DNA of 64,000 nt, taken from assembly GCF_014359905.1 (NCBI RefSeq), contig NZ_JACIYP010000007.1, positions 1 to 64,000 on the forward strand, written 5' to 3'. The notes under the pieces are model-generated. The model was not told the origin of the DNA and did not search any database. It was given only the letters and a program-made list of their open reading frames with translations. The DNA is from Hoeflea sp. (GTDB lineage Bacteria > Pseudomonadota > Alphaproteobacteria > Rhizobiales > Rhizobiaceae). The translations under genes and the position numbers were made by a program. Positions 1 through 12,090 of this stretch are shown here, piece by piece (within the stretch, counting starts at the first letter, position 1; each line of letters starts with the position of its first letter).

Positions 1-500
1 ACCGGACACACAACAGCGCCCGCATCGATGAACCGCAACCCCCTGCGGATCTGGGTCATGTCAGCAAGCGGCGGCAGGAACCATCCGCCGTTCAGGGCGG
101 AGGCGTCAGTGGGGTGATCAAGACCGGGCGGCAACTCAGATATCCGCATGCCATCCATCAGGAAACGGGTGAGCGTTTCAGCCTGCTGCTCGCTCATCCA
201 TTCCATGATCCGGCTGGCGCGGCGCCGATCTTCCTCGTATTCGCCGACCCGCCGTTCGACAATCCAGTCGCGCGCATCGGCAAATCCCAGAGCCGAGCAA
301 AGAGCAGCATCCAGATGCCTGACAACAACGCCCGCGCGCTCCAACTCAGCCACGAAACGCCCGTGCTGCAACACCGCCTGGCTCGCATTGCCCCCGCTTG
401 CGGCTTTCGTCCTCGGGGCGCACACCGGCCCCTGAACCAGGACATCGCGAAGACGTGCGACATCATCAATGACAGAAATTATCGCGCCGTCGCGGGCCAT
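1..500 (-). CDS. Arginine deiminase-like protein (3' end beyond the window; partial)
   Basis: Open minus-strand frame from ATG at 500 to the window edge, absent from the ORF track because it has no stop. Translation MARDGAIISVIDDVARLRDVLVQGPVC...FVAELERAGVVVRHLDAAL...LMDGMRISELP...WFLPPLADMTQIRRGL resembles the arginine deiminase N-terminus (S.I..LR.VLV..P; F...L...GV.V..L). Confidence 0.55.
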   Translation of the reverse strand, partial: MARDGAIISVIDDVARLRDVLVQGPVCAPRTKAASGGNASQAVLQHGRFVAELERAGVVVRHLDAALCSALGFADARDWIVERRVGEYEEDRRRASRIMEWMSEQQAETLTRFLMDGMRISELPPGLDHPTDASALNGGWFLPPLADMTQIRRGLRFIDAGAVVCP

Positions 501-639
501 TCCATGCCAACTCCAAGGCAACCCTCAAGAATATTGGCAATCACGTTCCACCCAAATCGACTCGGGCACATTGATGCTTGTCAAGAACCGCCATTGCGGC
601 GCCGAAGCGGCTCCATTGGCCAGGCCCGAATCGCTGCCA

Positions 640-1401
640 TCATGCCGTCGCGATCCTGTCGAGGTCGGCGCGGGTTTCGCCGGAATGGCGGATCAGCTCG
701 GCCGCATTGAGCAGTTCGAAATGCTTGGCGTTGATATTGCGGATGACTTTGGCTCGCGCCAGCGTCTGGATATTGCGGCTCAAGGTTTCCGGCGTCGTTC
801 CCAGATAATCGGCGATATCGCGGCGGCTGAGCGGAATGTGGACGATGTGAGAGTCCCGCGCGCTTCCCTTGTATTGCTGGTTCACCGTCCGTTTGGAGAA
901 CACGTAAAGCAGGGTAGCAAGTCGCTGCATGGTGGAATGGCCGTTGGTAATCGCCGCCCATTCCCGCACCGCATCAAGTTCATCGAGCTTGGCTTTGAAC
1001 ATTTCATGCTCGATGGCCGGACGCTCGATGAGAAAGCGCTCGAACTGAGGCTTGCTCATCACGCACAGCGTGACATCCGTCGCCGCTTCGTAGGAGAACC
1101 GCGATTCTTCCGCAAACAATCGTCCGAAGAAGTCTGACGGGAACAACAGCCCGACGATGTGATCATTCCCATTGACCGAAGCCACGGACAATTTGACCAC
1201 GCCGTCGACAACATTTCCGACAATGTCGCAATGTTCGCCTTGCGCCTGGATCACACTTCCGCTCGGATAGGTGCGCTGATGGGAGATGCGGTTGAGATGC
1301 GCGAGGTCTTCTGCAGAGCCGATGCTGCAGAGGGAACGATTGTAAATGATACAATTGCCGCATTTGCCGCACGGGCAGGAGCTTTCTGCCGCAATGTTCA
1401 C
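640..1401 (-). CDS. Crp/Fnr family transcriptional regulator (FnrN-like with N-terminal Cys cluster)
   Basis: CPCGKCGNCIIYNRSLC N-terminal cysteines, cNMP-binding fold, C-terminal HTH SRRDIADYLGTTPETLSRNIQTL. Confidence 0.88.
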   Translation of the reverse strand: MNIAAESSCPCGKCGNCIIYNRSLCSIGSAEDLAHLNRISHQRTYPSGSVIQAQGEHCDIVGNVVDGVVKLSVASVNGNDHIVGLLFPSDFFGRLFAEESRFSYEAATDVTLCVMSKPQFERFLIERPAIEHEMFKAKLDELDAVREWAAITNGHSTMQRLATLLYVFSKRTVNQQYKGSARDSHIVHIPLSRRDIADYLGTTPETLSRNIQTLARAKVIRNINAKHFELLNAAELIRHSGETRADLDRIATA

Positions 1402-1575
1402 TTGCTACCTCCCCCGAGACCGCTGCGCTTCAAGCGCGAGAGCCAAAGTTGGACAAACAAGACAACACAAGCCCCGGCCAAGCGTCAAGTTGCGATCAGC
1501 TGTTCGGGCGCGGATAATTGACAATACCGGCGCGCTTTTCGCAGGGGGCTGGCCAGGCCCCGGGCCAGGCTTGCC

Positions 1576-2313
1576 TCAAACAGGCTCCTTGAGAGCTGCG
1601 ATCACCTTGGGCAGTTCCATCAGGTTCGAGATCACCCGGTCGGCGCCCAGTTCATCGGCCGGGACATTGGTATACCCCCCGCGCACCGCGACGCTCGTCA
1701 TGCGGGCAGCCTTCGCTGCATCGATGTCGGCGGGACTGTCGCCCACCATGAGCGCTGCGGCGGCGGTCAGTCCAACGCTTTTCAGCGCATGCTCGAGCAT
1801 GTCCGGCGCCGGTTTGCGGGAAGGTCCGCTATCGCCGCCGACCACCACGGCGACATGGGCGTCGAGCCCGAAATGCGCGAGAATCTCGCGGGTGAAGGCT
1901 TCCGGCTTGTTGGTCACGACCCCGATCTTCATGCCCGCCGCAGCATAGGCCACCACCATTTCCATGGCGCCGGGCATCAGCACCGTGTGCCGGGTCAAAT
2001 GCTTGCCATAGATGCCCATCATCCGGTCTGTCGTCTCGTCGAGCGCCACCCCTTCCACCGGCTTGCCCGATGAGCCAAAGGCGCGTTCGACGAGTTTACG
2101 CACGCCGTTGCCGATCATGCCGCGCACCGCATCCACGGATTGGTGAGGAAGACCGTCCTGAGAGAGCAGTTCATTGACTGCGGCGGCGATGTCCGGGGCT
2201 GAATCGACCAGCGTGCCATCCAGATCGAACAGGATGGCCTGGGGCCATCCGGGGCGGACGTCGTCCTTGTCAGCGCTTCCCGTCACGCCATATCCCTCCA
2301 TTTGATGGAGCAT
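1576..2313 (-). CDS. gph: Phosphoglycolate phosphatase (HAD family)
   Basis: ILFDLDGTLVDSAPDI motif, GVVTNKP, GDSPADIDAAKAA; next to the RuBisCO operon (cbbZ role). Confidence 0.9.
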   Translation of the reverse strand: MLHQMEGYGVTGSADKDDVRPGWPQAILFDLDGTLVDSAPDIAAAVNELLSQDGLPHQSVDAVRGMIGNGVRKLVERAFGSSGKPVEGVALDETTDRMMGIYGKHLTRHTVLMPGAMEMVVAYAAAGMKIGVVTNKPEAFTREILAHFGLDAHVAVVVGGDSGPSRKPAPDMLEHALKSVGLTAAAALMVGDSPADIDAAKAARMTSVAVRGGYTNVPADELGADRVISNLMELPKVIAALKEPV

Positions 2314-2840
2314 CCCATGGATGCCGTCTGCTCTTCCGGCCCCTTGCCGGTCTCCCTCACCTGCCGCATCGCCTCATAGAGGTCGCGCCGCAGGCCCTGA
2401 GGCCCTGTTTGCTTGCGCGAGGCATCAAGCCGTCCGCGATACTGCAATTCCATCGCCCCGTTGAAGCCGAAGAAATCCGGCGTGCACACCGCGCCCCAAT
2501 CACGCGCCACCGATTGGTCCTCGTCATAAAGATAGGGGAAGGGAAACCCGTGCTTCGCTGCGAAGAGCTTCATGTTCTCAAAGGAATCCGCGGGATAGGC
2601 CGCAGCGTCATTCGATGAAATCGCCACGAAACCGACGCCGATCTCCTTGAGGTCTCGGGCATCGCTCACAATGCGGTCGATCACGGCGATGACATAGGGG
2701 CAATGGTTGCAAATGAACGCCACGACCAGGCCGTTCTCGCCGGCCTGGTCGAGAATGCTGCGGGTTTCGCCGTCGACGCCGATCAATCGGGCATCCGTGG
2801 GCTTCCATCCGAAATCACACAGCGGGGCAATGGCCGCCAT
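2283..2840 (-). CDS. Thioredoxin-fold / peroxiredoxin-like protein
   Basis: VVAFICNHCPYVIAVIDRI active-site CNHC and AhpC/TSA-like fold (ISSNDAAAYPADSFENMK). Confidence 0.82.
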   Translation of the reverse strand: MAAIAPLCDFGWKPTDARLIGVDGETRSILDQAGENGLVVAFICNHCPYVIAVIDRIVSDARDLKEIGVGFVAISSNDAAAYPADSFENMKLFAAKHGFPFPYLYDEDQSVARDWGAVCTPDFFGFNGAMELQYRGRLDASRKQTGPQGLRRDLYEAMRQVRETGKGPEEQTASMGCSIKWRDMA

Positions 2841-2873
2841 CTCTCATCTCCTCGGTCAGCGCCTTCACATCGA

Positions 2874-3548
2874 TCAGCGCATGGCGCCATCGGACGCCGC
2901 GCGAATGGCCTCTATATTGGCCCGATAAGCTTCCTGTGTACCCCCCTTGAACACGGCCGAACCGGCAACCAGCACGTTGGCGCCGGCCGCAGCAACCAGC
3001 GGCGCGGTTTGAGGCGTCACGCCGCCATCGATCTCGATGTCGATCGGCCGGTCGCCGATCATGCTTTTTATACGCGCCACCTTGTCGACCACCGCCGGAA
3101 TGAAGGTCTGGCCGCCGAACCCCGGATTGACCGTCATCAAGAGGATCAGGTCGACCCGGTCGAGCACATAGTCGAGCACGCTTTCCGGCGTCGACGGGTT
3201 GAGCGACACGCCGGCCTTCTTGCCGAGATCGCGGATCGCCTGCAGCGAGCGGTCAAGATGCCGGGTGGCTTCGGCATGCACCGTGATGATGTCGCAGCCC
3301 GCATCGGCGAAGGCCGCCAAAAACGGATCGCACGGTTCGATCATCAGATGGCAGTCGAAGATCTTGTCGGTGCGGTTGCGCACCGCCTTGATGATCGGTG
3401 GGCCAAAGGTGATGTTGGGCACGTAGTGCCCGTCCATCACGTCGAGATGGATCCAGTCGGCGCCAGCGGAGACCACGGCCTCGATCTCCTCGCCAAGCCG
3501 GGAGAAATCCGCCGACAGCACTGATGGCGCAATAATGGTTTTGCTCAT
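2874..3548 (-). CDS. rpe: Ribulose-phosphate 3-epimerase
   Basis: [39 protein letters not shown]; in the cbb operon (cbbE). Confidence 0.95.
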   Translation of the reverse strand: MSKTIIAPSVLSADFSRLGEEIEAVVSAGADWIHLDVMDGHYVPNITFGPPIIKAVRNRTDKIFDCHLMIEPCDPFLAAFADAGCDIITVHAEATRHLDRSLQAIRDLGKKAGVSLNPSTPESVLDYVLDRVDLILLMTVNPGFGGQTFIPAVVDKVARIKSMIGDRPIDIEIDGGVTPQTAPLVAAAGANVLVAGSAVFKGGTQEAYRANIEAIRAASDGAMR

Positions 3549-4492
3549 GTCCCGATCTCCCGCGCGCTGTCTGGCACGCCCATGGTGAACACCCGGCTTG
3601 TCTTCAGGTCCTCGGCGGTGATCGTCGACAGGTCCGCCGCCGTCACCGGTCCGGTGGAGGTGGAGAACAGCCGGTTGGCCTGCCTCAGCCTTGCCCGGTC
3701 GAGCGCATTGCGGATCGAGCGCGCATTGGCGAAATGCGGTTGCTGCCGCCTCAACTCGATATATTTCTGCATCATCGCATGCGCTTCATCGTCGAATGTG
3801 TAGTTTTGCTGCGTGAGCATGCCGTCGGCGATCTGCATCAGCTCGCTCTCGCTGTAGTCCGGGAACTCGATGTGATGGGCGATGCGCGAGCGGAAGCCCG
3901 GATTGCTCTCGAAGAACTTGTCCATCCGGTCGGCATAGCCCGCCAGGATCACCACCAGGTCCTCGCGGTTGTTCTCCATCACCTGCAGCAGGATCTCGAT
4001 GGCTTCCTGGCCGTAGTCGCGCTCGTTGTCGGGCCGGTAGAGATAATAGGCCTCGTCGATGAACAGCACGCCGCCCATCGCCTTCTTGAGGATTTCCTTG
4101 GTCTTGGGCGCGGTGTGGCCGATATACTGGCCGACGAGATCGTCGCGCGTCACCGACACCAGATGGCCTTTGCGGACATAGCCGAGCCGGTGCAGGATAT
4201 TGGCCATCCGCATCGCCACGGTGGTCTTGCCGGTGCCGGGGTTGCCGGCAAAATTCATGTGCAACGTTGGTGTTTCGTGGCTCAGCCCCATCGCCTTGCG
4301 CGCGCGCTCGACAATCAGCATCGCCGCGATTTCGCGGAGCCGCAGCTTGACCGGCTTGAGTCCGATCAGTTCGCGGTCGAGTTCCGCCAGCACCTCGGCG
4401 ACGCCCGATTTCCTGTACTCCTCGCGCAAATCGATGGCGGTCGGCAAGACCTCCGGTGCATCGGGGACGATCGGGTCTGCGGTAGCGGCCAT
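3545..4492 (-). CDS. cbbX: RuBisCO activase-type AAA+ protein CbbX
   Basis: [15 protein letters not shown] Walker [20 protein letters not shown] Walker B, next to cbbS. Confidence 0.96.
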   Translation of the reverse strand: MAATADPIVPDAPEVLPTAIDLREEYRKSGVAEVLAELDRELIGLKPVKLRLREIAAMLIVERARKAMGLSHETPTLHMNFAGNPGTGKTTVAMRMANILHRLGYVRKGHLVSVTRDDLVGQYIGHTAPKTKEILKKAMGGVLFIDEAYYLYRPDNERDYGQEAIEILLQVMENNREDLVVILAGYADRMDKFFESNPGFRSRIAHHIEFPDYSESELMQIADGMLTQQNYTFDDEAHAMMQKYIELRRQQPHFANARSIRNALDRARLRQANRLFSTSTGPVTAADLSTITAEDLKTSRVFTMGVPDSAREIGT

Positions 4493-4565
4493 GGGATTCC
4501 TCCGTCAGGGATTGCCGCCCGTCCGGCGATGCGGGCGGGCGGTCATGTTCAGGCGTCCGCTCAGA

Positions 4566-4958
4566 TCACCGGCTGGTCGAGACCCAGGAATAGGACTGGC
4601 TGCGCGCGCGCACATCGGTGCGGGTCATCTGCAGTCTGGGCTCTTCCTTGGGCCGGTTGACGATGAAGCTCATCATCACCGTTTCAAACCCACGCGAGGA
4701 ATCGAACGCATTGATCCGGATGTAGCTGTCGCCATGGGCCTTGCGGCAATCGTCGAGCTCCATCATCGCGCCCTTGGAATCCTTCAGATCGAACATCGGG
4801 TGGCCCCACATGTCCCAATAGATGTTCCGGGGATGGGGGTCGTCGGTGTATTCGATGCCGACGGCCCAGCCGCGGCCCAGGCAATATTCGATCTGGGCGG
4901 AAATCTGTTCGTCTGTCAGGTCAGGCAAAAACGAAAAACAGCCTTGGGTGATACGCAT
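4566..4958 (-). CDS. cbbS: Ribulose-bisphosphate carboxylase small subunit (red-type)
   Basis: MRITQGCFSFLPDLTDEQISAQIEYCLGRGWAVGIEYTDDPHPRNIYWDMWG. Confidence 0.97.
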   Translation of the reverse strand: MRITQGCFSFLPDLTDEQISAQIEYCLGRGWAVGIEYTDDPHPRNIYWDMWGHPMFDLKDSKGAMMELDDCRKAHGDSYIRINAFDSSRGFETVMMSFIVNRPKEEPRLQMTRTDVRARSQSYSWVSTSR

Positions 4959-4980
4959 TGTGTGGTCTCCTCAATCTCGC

Positions 4981-6474
<1,494 letters not shown>

Positions 6475-7554
6475 TCAGGCAGCCTTGGCTGTTGAGGTTT
6501 GCGGATCGAGCGCGCCGCTCGCGTAGCGTGCCGCCATGTCGTCCATGGCGATCACCTTGATCTTGGAAGCCTGTCCGGCTGTTCCGAAGGCCTCGAAGCG
6601 GGCGCGGCACAGATCCCGCATCGCGTCCATCGCAGGCTTCAGGAATTTGCGCGGATCGAATTCGCCGGCCTTGCTTGTGGCGATCTTGCGGAACTGGCCG
6701 GTCATCGCCATCCGGCAATCGGTGTCGATGTTGACCTTGCGCACGCCGTGGCGGATGCCGCGGACGATCTCCTCAACCGGCACGCCGAAGGTTTGCGGCA
6801 TCTCGCCGCCGAACTCGTTGATGATGTCTTGCAGTTCCTGCGGCACCGACGACGAGCCGTGCATGACCAGGTGCGTGTTGGGGATCTTGCGGTGGATCGC
6901 CTCGATCACGCCCATCGCGAGAATGTCACCATCGGGCTTGCGCGAGAACTTGTAGGCGCCGTGCGACGTGCCGCAGGCGATCGCCAGCGCGTCGACCTTG
7001 GTACGAAGCACGAAATCGAGCGCCTGGTCGGGATCGGTCAGCAGCTGGTCATGCGAAAGTTTTCCCTCCGCACCCGAGCCGTCCTCGGCCTCCGCCTCGC
7101 CGGTCTCGAGCGAGCCCAGCACGCCGAGTTCGCCTTCGACCGAGGCCCCGACCCAATGCGCCATCCGCGCCACGCGCTCGGTGATCGTCACGTTGTAATC
7201 TTAGGACGCCGGTGTCTTCATGTCGGCTTCGAGCGAACCGTCCATCATCACCGAGGTGAAGCCATGGCGGATCGCGGTCATGCAGGTGGCTTCGTTGTTG
7301 CCATGGTCCTGATGCATGCAAATCGGATTGTCCGGATACATCTCCGTGAGCGCGTCGATCATCTTCGACAGCATGATGTCGCCGGCATAGGAGCGCGCGC
7401 CGCGCGAGGCCTGGATGATCACCGGCGCGTGGCACTGCTTGGCGGCCTCCATGATGGCGAGCCCCTGCTCCATGTTGTTGATGTTGAAAGCCGGCACGCC
7501 ATAGCCGTGTTCGGCGGCGTGATCGAGAAGCTGTCTGAGTGTGATGCGGGCCAT
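6475..7554 (-). pseudogene. cbbA: Fructose-bisphosphate aldolase class II, interrupted by an in-frame TAA at codon 118 (7201-7203)
   Basis: ORFs 7201-7554 ([10 protein letters not shown]...MKTPAS*) and 6475-7191 (in-frame GTG...[37 protein letters not shown]) are in the same frame and together make one complete aldolase; only codon TAA lies between S117 and D-Y-N-V. Confidence 0.9.
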
Positions 7555-7566
7555 GGGAATCTCCTG

Positions 7567-8046
7567 TCAGGCTGAAGGCGCTAGATCGTTTGCGGGTTCG
7601 GGCAGCAGTTTGGCGAGTTCCCGGATCCAGACGGCGGCTGGCTCGGGCATCCCGCCCGGGACGGAAAAGAAGTCGCCCAGCACGCTCAACCTGATGGCGA
7701 AGGTTCGCGAGTGACGCTGCGCTTCGGGATGGAACCGGACGTTTTCCAGCAGCGCGATCGCGCCGGCGGGCATTGCCGCAATGCCTGCCTCGGCGACCGG
7801 CCCGACGCAATCGCCGACGAAATGCACCGGCAATCCGGTCAACGCTGTAAGCGGTTGCACCAGGTGACGCAACGACATCACCGGGTTCACGTCCCCGGCA
7901 GGATTGTCGTGTCCGGCAACCACCGCAACCACCGCGCCGCGATCGGCAAGCTGTTTGAGATGGGCGGCGAAGGTCTCGGTCCAGCCACGGCTGAGGTCGG
8001 AGCGGACCAGCACGGTCCGCCCTTCGAGGTCGCGGGCGCCGCTCAC
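7567..8046 (-). CDS. Phosphoglycerate kinase N-terminal-domain-like protein (159 aa, no ATP-binding C-domain)
   Basis: [55 protein letters not shown] match the PGK N-domain; the ORF ends right after the N-domain. Confidence 0.75.
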   Translation of the reverse strand: MSGARDLEGRTVLVRSDLSRGWTETFAAHLKQLADRGAVVAVVAGHDNPAGDVNPVMSLRHLVQPLTALTGLPVHFVGDCVGPVAEAGIAAMPAGAIALLENVRFHPEAQRHSRTFAIRLSVLGDFFSVPGGMPEPAAVWIRELAKLLPEPANDLAPSA

Positions 8047-10058
8047 GATCCTGCCCTCCCCGCGAGCGTGACCGCCAGGCCCGCGACATGGTCGGCGGTG
8101 ATGGTAAAGTGCTCATAGAGTTCGGGCGCCGGGGCGGACGCGCCAAAGCCTTCCATGCCGACAAAGGCACCAGTCTCTCCGATCCAGCGGTCCCATCCCA
8201 TACGGGCGGCGGCCTCGATGGCGATCCGCGGGGCCGTGCCGAGCACGTCCTTCCGGTAAGCCTGATCCTGTGCCTCGAATTTCTCCCAGCACGGCATCGA
8301 GACGACCGCAGCGCTCAGCCCGTGCTGGTCCATGAGAATCCGGGCCGCCTCTCGGGCGATTTCGACTTCCGATCCGGTCGCAAGCAAGGTCACATCACGC
8401 CCGCCATCGGGGGCATGCAGGACATAGGCGCCGCGCGCCGAAAGGTTCTCGGCGGATCCGGTTTCGCGCAGCATCGGCAGGCCCTGGCGCGACAAGGCCA
8501 GCACGCTCGGAGTCGAGCGGTCGCGAAGCGCCAGTTCCCAGCATTCCGCCGTCTCGATGATGTCGGCAGGCCGGTAGACATTGAGGTTCGGCGTGGCGCG
8601 GAGCATGGCCAGGTGCTCGACCGGCTGATGCGTCGGGCCGTCTTCGCCAAGCCCGATGGAATCATGGGTGAGCACATAGACCACGCCCTGCTCCATCAGG
8701 GCCGACAGCCGGATGCCGCCGCGGGCATAGTCGGAAAATACCAGGAATGTGCCGCCATAGGGAATGAAGCCGCCATGCAGCGACAGACCGTTCATCACCG
8801 CGGCCATGGCGTGCTCGCGGATTCCGTAGTGCACATAGCGGCCCTTGAACCGCTTCGGCGCGATCGACTCGGTCTGCGAGGTCTGGGTCAGGTTCGACCC
8901 GGTCAGATCGGCCGAGCCGCCGATGGTAAGCGTGGTTGCCTCGTTGATCACTTCGAGCGCCATCTGAGAGGCCTGGCGGGTTGCAACCTTGGTGGCCTTC
9001 TCGAGATGCTCCTTGCGGAACGCCGCGAGCTTGCGGAACACCGCATCGGGCAGCTCGCCCGACAGGGTACGGTCGAAGGCAGTCCCGTTGCGGGCCGCCG
9101 CATGGCGCTCCTGCCACTCTGCCCGCGCCGCCGCGCCCCGAGCCGCCACCGCCTCCCATGCCGATTTGATTTCTGCGGGAATGACGAAGGCTTCATATGG
9201 CCAGGCAAGCTCGATCCGGGCGCGGGCAATCTCGTCCTTGCCGAGCGGCGCGCCGTGGGTCTTGTGCGACCCCTGCATCGTCGGCGCACCTTTGCCAATG
9301 ATGGTGCGGCAGGCGATCAGCGACGGCTTGGAGCTGTTGCGCGCCTTGGCAATGGCCGCGACAATGGCGTCCTGGTCATGACCGTCGATGCTTTGCACAT
9401 CCCAGCCCGCAGCCTTGAATCGCATCGGCTGGTTCATCGACGTGGACAGCGACGTGGCGCCGTCGATGGAGATCTCGTTGTCGTCCCACAGCACGATCAG
9501 CTTCCTGAGCTTCAGATGCCCGGCAAGATCGATCGCCTCGTGGCTGATGCCTTCCTGCAGGCAGCCGTCGCCGGCCATCACATAGGTGTAGTGGTCGACG
9601 AGCTTCCGGCCGAACCGCGCGGCCATCATTTCCTCGGCCAACGCCATGCCGACGGCGGTGGTGATGCCCTGCCCCAGCGGACCGGTGGTGGTTTCGACGC
9701 CGAGCGTGTGGCTGTATTCGGGATGACCCGGCGTTTTCGATCCCAGCTGCCGGAAATTCCTCAGCTGATCGATTGTCATGTCGGAATAGCCGACAAGGTG
9801 ATGCAGAGCGTAGATCAGCATCGAGCCGTGACCGGCGGACAGCACGAAGCGGTCCCGGTCGGGCCAATCGGGCATCGACGGGTCGATATGGATGAAGCGG
9901 TTGAACAGCACGGTGGCGACATCGGCCATGCCCATCGGCATGCCGGGATGACCCGAATTGGCGGCCTGCACGGCATCCATCGCGAGGAACCGGACGGCGT
10001 TGGCCATGTCCCGTTCGCTGGCCGCATCCGAGGCGGCGATGGCTTGAGATACGTTCAT
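8043..10058 (-). CDS. cbbT: Transketolase
   Basis: [47 protein letters not shown]; in the cbb operon. Confidence 0.97.
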   Translation of the reverse strand: MNVSQAIAASDAASERDMANAVRFLAMDAVQAANSGHPGMPMGMADVATVLFNRFIHIDPSMPDWPDRDRFVLSAGHGSMLIYALHHLVGYSDMTIDQLRNFRQLGSKTPGHPEYSHTLGVETTTGPLGQGITTAVGMALAEEMMAARFGRKLVDHYTYVMAGDGCLQEGISHEAIDLAGHLKLRKLIVLWDDNEISIDGATSLSTSMNQPMRFKAAGWDVQSIDGHDQDAIVAAIAKARNSSKPSLIACRTIIGKGAPTMQGSHKTHGAPLGKDEIARARIELAWPYEAFVIPAEIKSAWEAVAARGAAARAEWQERHAAARNGTAFDRTLSGELPDAVFRKLAAFRKEHLEKATKVATRQASQMALEVINEATTLTIGGSADLTGSNLTQTSQTESIAPKRFKGRYVHYGIREHAMAAVMNGLSLHGGFIPYGGTFLVFSDYARGGIRLSALMEQGVVYVLTHDSIGLGEDGPTHQPVEHLAMLRATPNLNVYRPADIIETAECWELALRDRSTPSVLALSRQGLPMLRETGSAENLSARGAYVLHAPDGGRDVTLLATGSEVEIAREAARILMDQHGLSAAVVSMPCWEKFEAQDQAYRKDVLGTAPRIAIEAAARMGWDRWIGETGAFVGMEGFGASAPAPELYEHFTITADHVAGLAVTLAGRAGS

Positions 10059-10068
10059 GATGGCCTCC

Positions 10069-10938
10069 TCAGGACATGCGGCGCTTGCGCTCGACCAGCT
10101 TGTTGATCAGCGGCGTGAAAATGAGCTGCATGGCGAGATCGAGCTTGTCGCCCGGCACAACGATGGAATTGGCGCGCGACATGTAGCTGTTGGACATCAT
10201 CGACAGCAGATAGGGAAAATCGATGCCGCGCGGATTGGCGAAGCGGATCACCAGGATCGATTCCGCCGGCGTCGGGATCCATCGCGCCACAAACGGGTTG
10301 GATGTGTCGACGATCGGGACCCGCTGGAAATTGATGTCGGTCAGCGAAAACTGCGGGCAGATATAGTGCACATAGTCGGGCATCCGGCGCAGGATCGTGT
10401 CGGTGACCGCTTCGGTGGAGTAACCGCGCGCGGCCTTGTCGCGATGGATCTTCTGGATCCATTCGAGATTGATGACCGGCACGACGCCGATCTTCAGGTC
10501 GCAGTGCTTGGCCAGGTTGACCTCGTCGGTGACGACGCAGCCGTGCAGGCCTTCATAGAACAATACGTCGGTGCCGCCGAATTCCTCCCACTCGGTGAAG
10601 GTGCCGGGCTCGGCGCCATAGCACGCGGCTTCGTCCGCATCGTGGATGTAGTGGCGGGTCCGGCCCTTGCCGCGCCGGCCATAGTCCTCGAACACGCTCT
10701 CAAGGATCTTGAGTTCGTTGGCCTCCGAGTTGAAGTGGGTGAAGTCGCGACCGAGCGCCTTCTCCTCGGCGATCTTCTGCTTCATCGTCTCACGGTCGAA
10801 ACGGTGAAACGCATCGCCCTCGATAAAGGAGGCCGAGACCCCCTCACGGGCAAAGATCTTCTTGAATGTCTGCTCGACGGTCGTGGTGCCCGCGCCCGAA
10901 GAGCCTGTGATGGAGATGATGGGATACTTGGCTGACAT
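10069..10938 (-). CDS. cbbP: Phosphoribulokinase
   Basis: [19 protein letters not shown]-loop, [38 protein letters not shown]. Confidence 0.97.
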   Translation of the reverse strand: MSAKYPIISITGSSGAGTTTVEQTFKKIFAREGVSASFIEGDAFHRFDRETMKQKIAEEKALGRDFTHFNSEANELKILESVFEDYGRRGKGRTRHYIHDADEAACYGAEPGTFTEWEEFGGTDVLFYEGLHGCVVTDEVNLAKHCDLKIGVVPVINLEWIQKIHRDKAARGYSTEAVTDTILRRMPDYVHYICPQFSLTDINFQRVPIVDTSNPFVARWIPTPAESILVIRFANPRGIDFPYLLSMMSNSYMSRANSIVVPGDKLDLAMQLIFTPLINKLVERKRRMS

Positions 10939-10944
10939 AATGGC

Positions 10945-12018
10945 TTAAACCCTGAAAAGACCGCGGTTTCCGAACAAGGGGGAGCGTTCGCTGATCATCT
11001 CGGGATCGACATGATAGCGGGCGACCCGCTCGACTTTTGATTTTGAGCCGAAGATCAGCGGAACGCGCTGGTGCAGGCTGGCCGGCTTGATTTCGAGGAT
11101 CCGGTTGACGGAATCGGTGGCGGCGCCATCTGCCTGTTCGACCAGAAACGCGATCGGGTTGGCCTCGTAGACCAGCCGGATGCGTCCCGACCCGTAACCC
11201 TTGCGCTTGTCGGCGGGATAGAGGAACACGCCGCCGCGAATGAGAATGCGGTAGCAATCGGCCACCAGCGACGCAATCCAGCGCATGTTGAAGTCCTTTT
11301 CGCGCGGGCCCTCGCTGCCTGCGAAACAATCATCGATATAAAGCCGGACCGGCTCTTCCCAGTGGCGGTAGTTCGACACATTGATGGCGAACTCGGAGGC
11401 GTGCTTGGGGATGGACACTGAATCATAGGCTTCGATGAAGTCGCCATATTTGCTCGAATGGATGAAGATCCGCGTTCCCGTGCCAACCGTCAGCACCAGC
11501 GCCAGTTGCGGCCCGTAGATGAAGAAGCCGGCGGCAAGCTGGGCGGTACCCGGCTGCATGAACGACTGCTCCGGATCTGATTTCGGGTCGCCGGTCACCG
11601 GCAGGATGGAAAAGATGGTTCCGATCGAGACATTGGTTTCAATGTTGGAGGAGCCGTCGAGCGGATCGATGGCCAGCGCCAGCGGCTTCAACGGATCGAT
11701 CAGGATTGCGCCGGTATTCTCCTCCGATCCGTAGAGTGCCACCGGCACCTGGCGGATTGCCTCGAGGAAAATGCCGTCGGCCACCACATCCAAATCTTTC
11801 TGAATGTCGCCATCGGTGTTTTCACTGCCGCGCGAGGTGGCGAAACCGGCATTGAGCGCGCCCTGGGTCGTAAGTTTGCGGACCTCCAGGGCAGCCTGCG
11901 CCAGCGCACCGATGGTCGCGGCGATGGCTTCACAGTGCGGTTTCTGGGTGAACGATCCAGAGCGTAGAAAGGCGAGAAGCGATTGACCAGACATTGTCGA
12001 AGTCCTCCAATGCGACAA
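10945..12018 (-). CDS. cbbF: Fructose-1,6-bisphosphatase class I
   Basis: LAIDPLDGSSNIETNVSIGTIFSI, GGVFLYPADKRKGYGSGRIRLVYEANPIAFLVEQADG. Confidence 0.97.
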   Translation of the reverse strand: MSHWRTSTMSGQSLLAFLRSGSFTQKPHCEAIAATIGALAQAALEVRKLTTQGALNAGFATSRGSENTDGDIQKDLDVVADGIFLEAIRQVPVALYGSEENTGAILIDPLKPLALAIDPLDGSSNIETNVSIGTIFSILPVTGDPKSDPEQSFMQPGTAQLAAGFFIYGPQLALVLTVGTGTRIFIHSSKYGDFIEAYDSVSIPKHASEFAINVSNYRHWEEPVRLYIDDCFAGSEGPREKDFNMRWIASLVADCYRILIRGGVFLYPADKRKGYGSGRIRLVYEANPIAFLVEQADGAATDSVNRILEIKPASLHQRVPLIFGSKSKVERVARYHVDPEMISERSPLFGNRGLFRV

Positions 12019-12090
12019 TGAATAAATGAAATGCTATGTTTGTAAATTTTAACTTATTGACTTCTTGAGTAAGATTTATTTACATATGGA
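12019..12090. promoter_or_regulatory. Divergent cbbF/cbbR promoter with candidate CbbR (LysR) sites
   Basis: AT-rich 72-nt divergent gap with inverted repeats CTTA-N13-TAAG (12053-12073) and GTAAAT...ATTTAC (12042-12083), T-N11-A-like elements. Confidence 0.6.

Noticed and set aside
1530-1590. GC-rich self-complementary stretch (TGGCCAGGCCCCGGGCCAGGC) after gph
   Set aside because: Short imperfect stem and no U-tract; not enough to call a terminator.
8088-10106. 672-aa plus-strand ORF opposite tkt
   Set aside because: Antisense shadow of a GC-rich conserved gene; Arg/His/Gly-rich low-information translation with no family motif.
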